A stretch of DNA of 6,431 nt from Flavobacterium sp. (GTDB lineage Bacteria > Bacteroidota > Bacteroidia > Flavobacteriales > Flavobacteriaceae), in the NCBI GenBank assembly GCA_030682755.1, contig JAUXNR010000088.1, positions 1 through 6,431 of the forward strand, in the 5' to 3' direction. Position 1 is the stretch's first letter. Each line of letters starts with the position of its first letter. The notes beneath the pieces are model-generated. The model was not told the DNA's origin, made no database searches, and was given only the letters and a program-made list of their open reading frames with translations. Of the stretch, positions 5,867 to 6,431 are shown one piece after another. The position numbers and the translations under genes were made by a program.

Positions 5867-6379
5867 ATGATTGTGCTAAAAAAGATATATTTCGTTTTCA
5901 CATTTTTTCTTTTATTACTGGTATTGAACTCTTGTGATTTTCAAAGAAAAAGTGAAATTGACTTAATCTTTGAAAAAACTAAAAAAATAGAAATTTTGGC
6001 TTATTTGGACAGAAACCAATGGGAAGTTGAAGATAATCCTGATTATTATGATTTAAAATATATTGAAAATAATAACATTAAAATTAAAGAAAAATATTTA
6101 AAAAATCGAATTATTTTAAATTCATTGCAAATTGATAATTTGAAAAAAGGTTTATATGAAAATTGTGAAAGTTTTTCAATCTTTGAAATTGCTAAATGCT
6201 ATAATCCAAGACATTCGATAATATTTTACAATGAAAAGAATGAGATTTTTGGCTATATTGAGATTTGCTTTGAATGTAATAGAACTAAATCATCTACAAA
6301 TTTAAATTTTATTTCAGAATGTGCTTTAAGTCAAGAGGTACTCTTTAAAGAATTTGGAATAACTTATTTTAATGAATAA
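5867..6379 (+). CDS. Small cysteine-rich lipoprotein of unknown function, second tandem copy
   Basis: This 170-residue paralogue of the preceding gene shares about two-thirds of residues by eye. The signal peptide is LKKIYFVFTFFLLLLVLNSC with lipidated C23, and the mature protein repeats the FQRKSEIDLIFEKTKKIEILAYLDR block, NPDYYDL, CYNPRH (C111), GYIEICFECN (CXXC, C134 and C137), ECAL (C152) and the closing FKEFGITYF. Cysteines C100, C111, C134, C137 and C152 match those of the first copy. It lacks the first copy's C-terminal tail and instead has a short insert, SFSIFEIAK, before C111. Homology between the two copies begins essentially at this gene's start codon, supporting the ATG at 5867. 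No clear ribosome site precedes it. The 85-bp gap from the first copy is very AT-rich with no recognised promoter. Function is unknown; tandem small lipoproteins could be immunity-like or cell-envelope proteins, but nothing here decides it. Confidence 0.75.
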   Translation: MIVLKKIYFVFTFFLLLLVLNSCDFQRKSEIDLIFEKTKKIEILAYLDRNQWEVEDNPDYYDLKYIENNNIKIKEKYLKNRIILNSLQIDNLKKGLYENCESFSIFEIAKCYNPRHSIIFYNEKNEIFGYIEICFECNRTKSSTNLNFISECALSQEVLFKEFGITYFNE

Positions 6380-6431
6380 AAATTAGTAATATAAATAAGA
6401 AATAAGAAAAAATAAATTCGTGAGAATTAGT

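Noticed and set aside
5821..5937. Short 38-codon ORF beginning MNSVFTKLEKIKFK before and overlapping the second lipoprotein gene.
   Set aside because: It runs out of frame through the lipoprotein signal peptide, resembles nothing I know, and has no convincing ribosome site; at most it is a remnant.
6380..6431. AT-rich tail after the second lipoprotein gene, examined for a terminator or a third paralogue.
   Set aside because: No hairpin, T-run or coding similarity is visible in the 52 bases available.

Overview
The window reads as a chromosomal piece of a low-GC Bacteroidota genome, most probably Flavobacteriaceae. This rests on AT-rich third codon positions, mostly absent Shine-Dalgarno sites, a Bacteroidota-style KilA-N protein, cysteine-rich small lipoproteins of a type common in that phylum, and short dispersed-type repeats (one encoding SELVSES, one encoding PNSQLPTPNS) that I remember from flavobacterial genomes. 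All genes lie on the + strand. No tRNA, rRNA, CRISPR array, transposase or convincing terminator was seen.

Positions 1-5185 form a catabolic block. It has the C-terminal part of a flavin reductase-like protein (1-317), a fused flavin monooxygenase/Old Yellow Enzyme-type reductase of the 2-aminobenzoyl-CoA (anthraniloyl-CoA) monooxygenase/reductase family (370-2715), and an adenylate-forming ligase of the 2-aminobenzoate/benzoate-CoA ligase family (3593-5185). The inferred pathway is activation of anthranilate to its CoA thioester, then dearomatising hydroxylation and reduction of that thioester, with beta-oxidation-like enzymes outside the window. A natural source of anthranilate would be tryptophan/kynurenine breakdown, but nothing in the window proves this.

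A KilA-N domain gene (2759-3589) sits between the monooxygenase and the ligase. It has no obvious metabolic role and ends 3 bp before the ligase start. It contains a perfect 26-bp palindrome written in codons that are GC-rich for this gene.

Positions 5186-6431 are markedly more AT-rich. They hold two tandem paralogous small lipoproteins of unknown function (5197-5781 and 5867-6379) that share a lipobox, five further cysteines and a CXXC motif. The first has an extended N-terminus and a perfect AGGAGG overlapping the ligase stop codon.

The most unusual structure is in the interdomain linker of the fused monooxygenase. A hairpin-forming repeat and four copies of the heptamer CCCAACT are read in frame as 19 residues. 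Because the heptamer is not a multiple of three, gain or loss of one copy would separate the two catalytic halves. A third repeat (three 10-bp iterations) lies just upstream of this gene. I see no complete, clearly new defence or mobile system; the signals worth following are these repeats, the palindrome, the intruding KilA-N gene and the lipoprotein pair.
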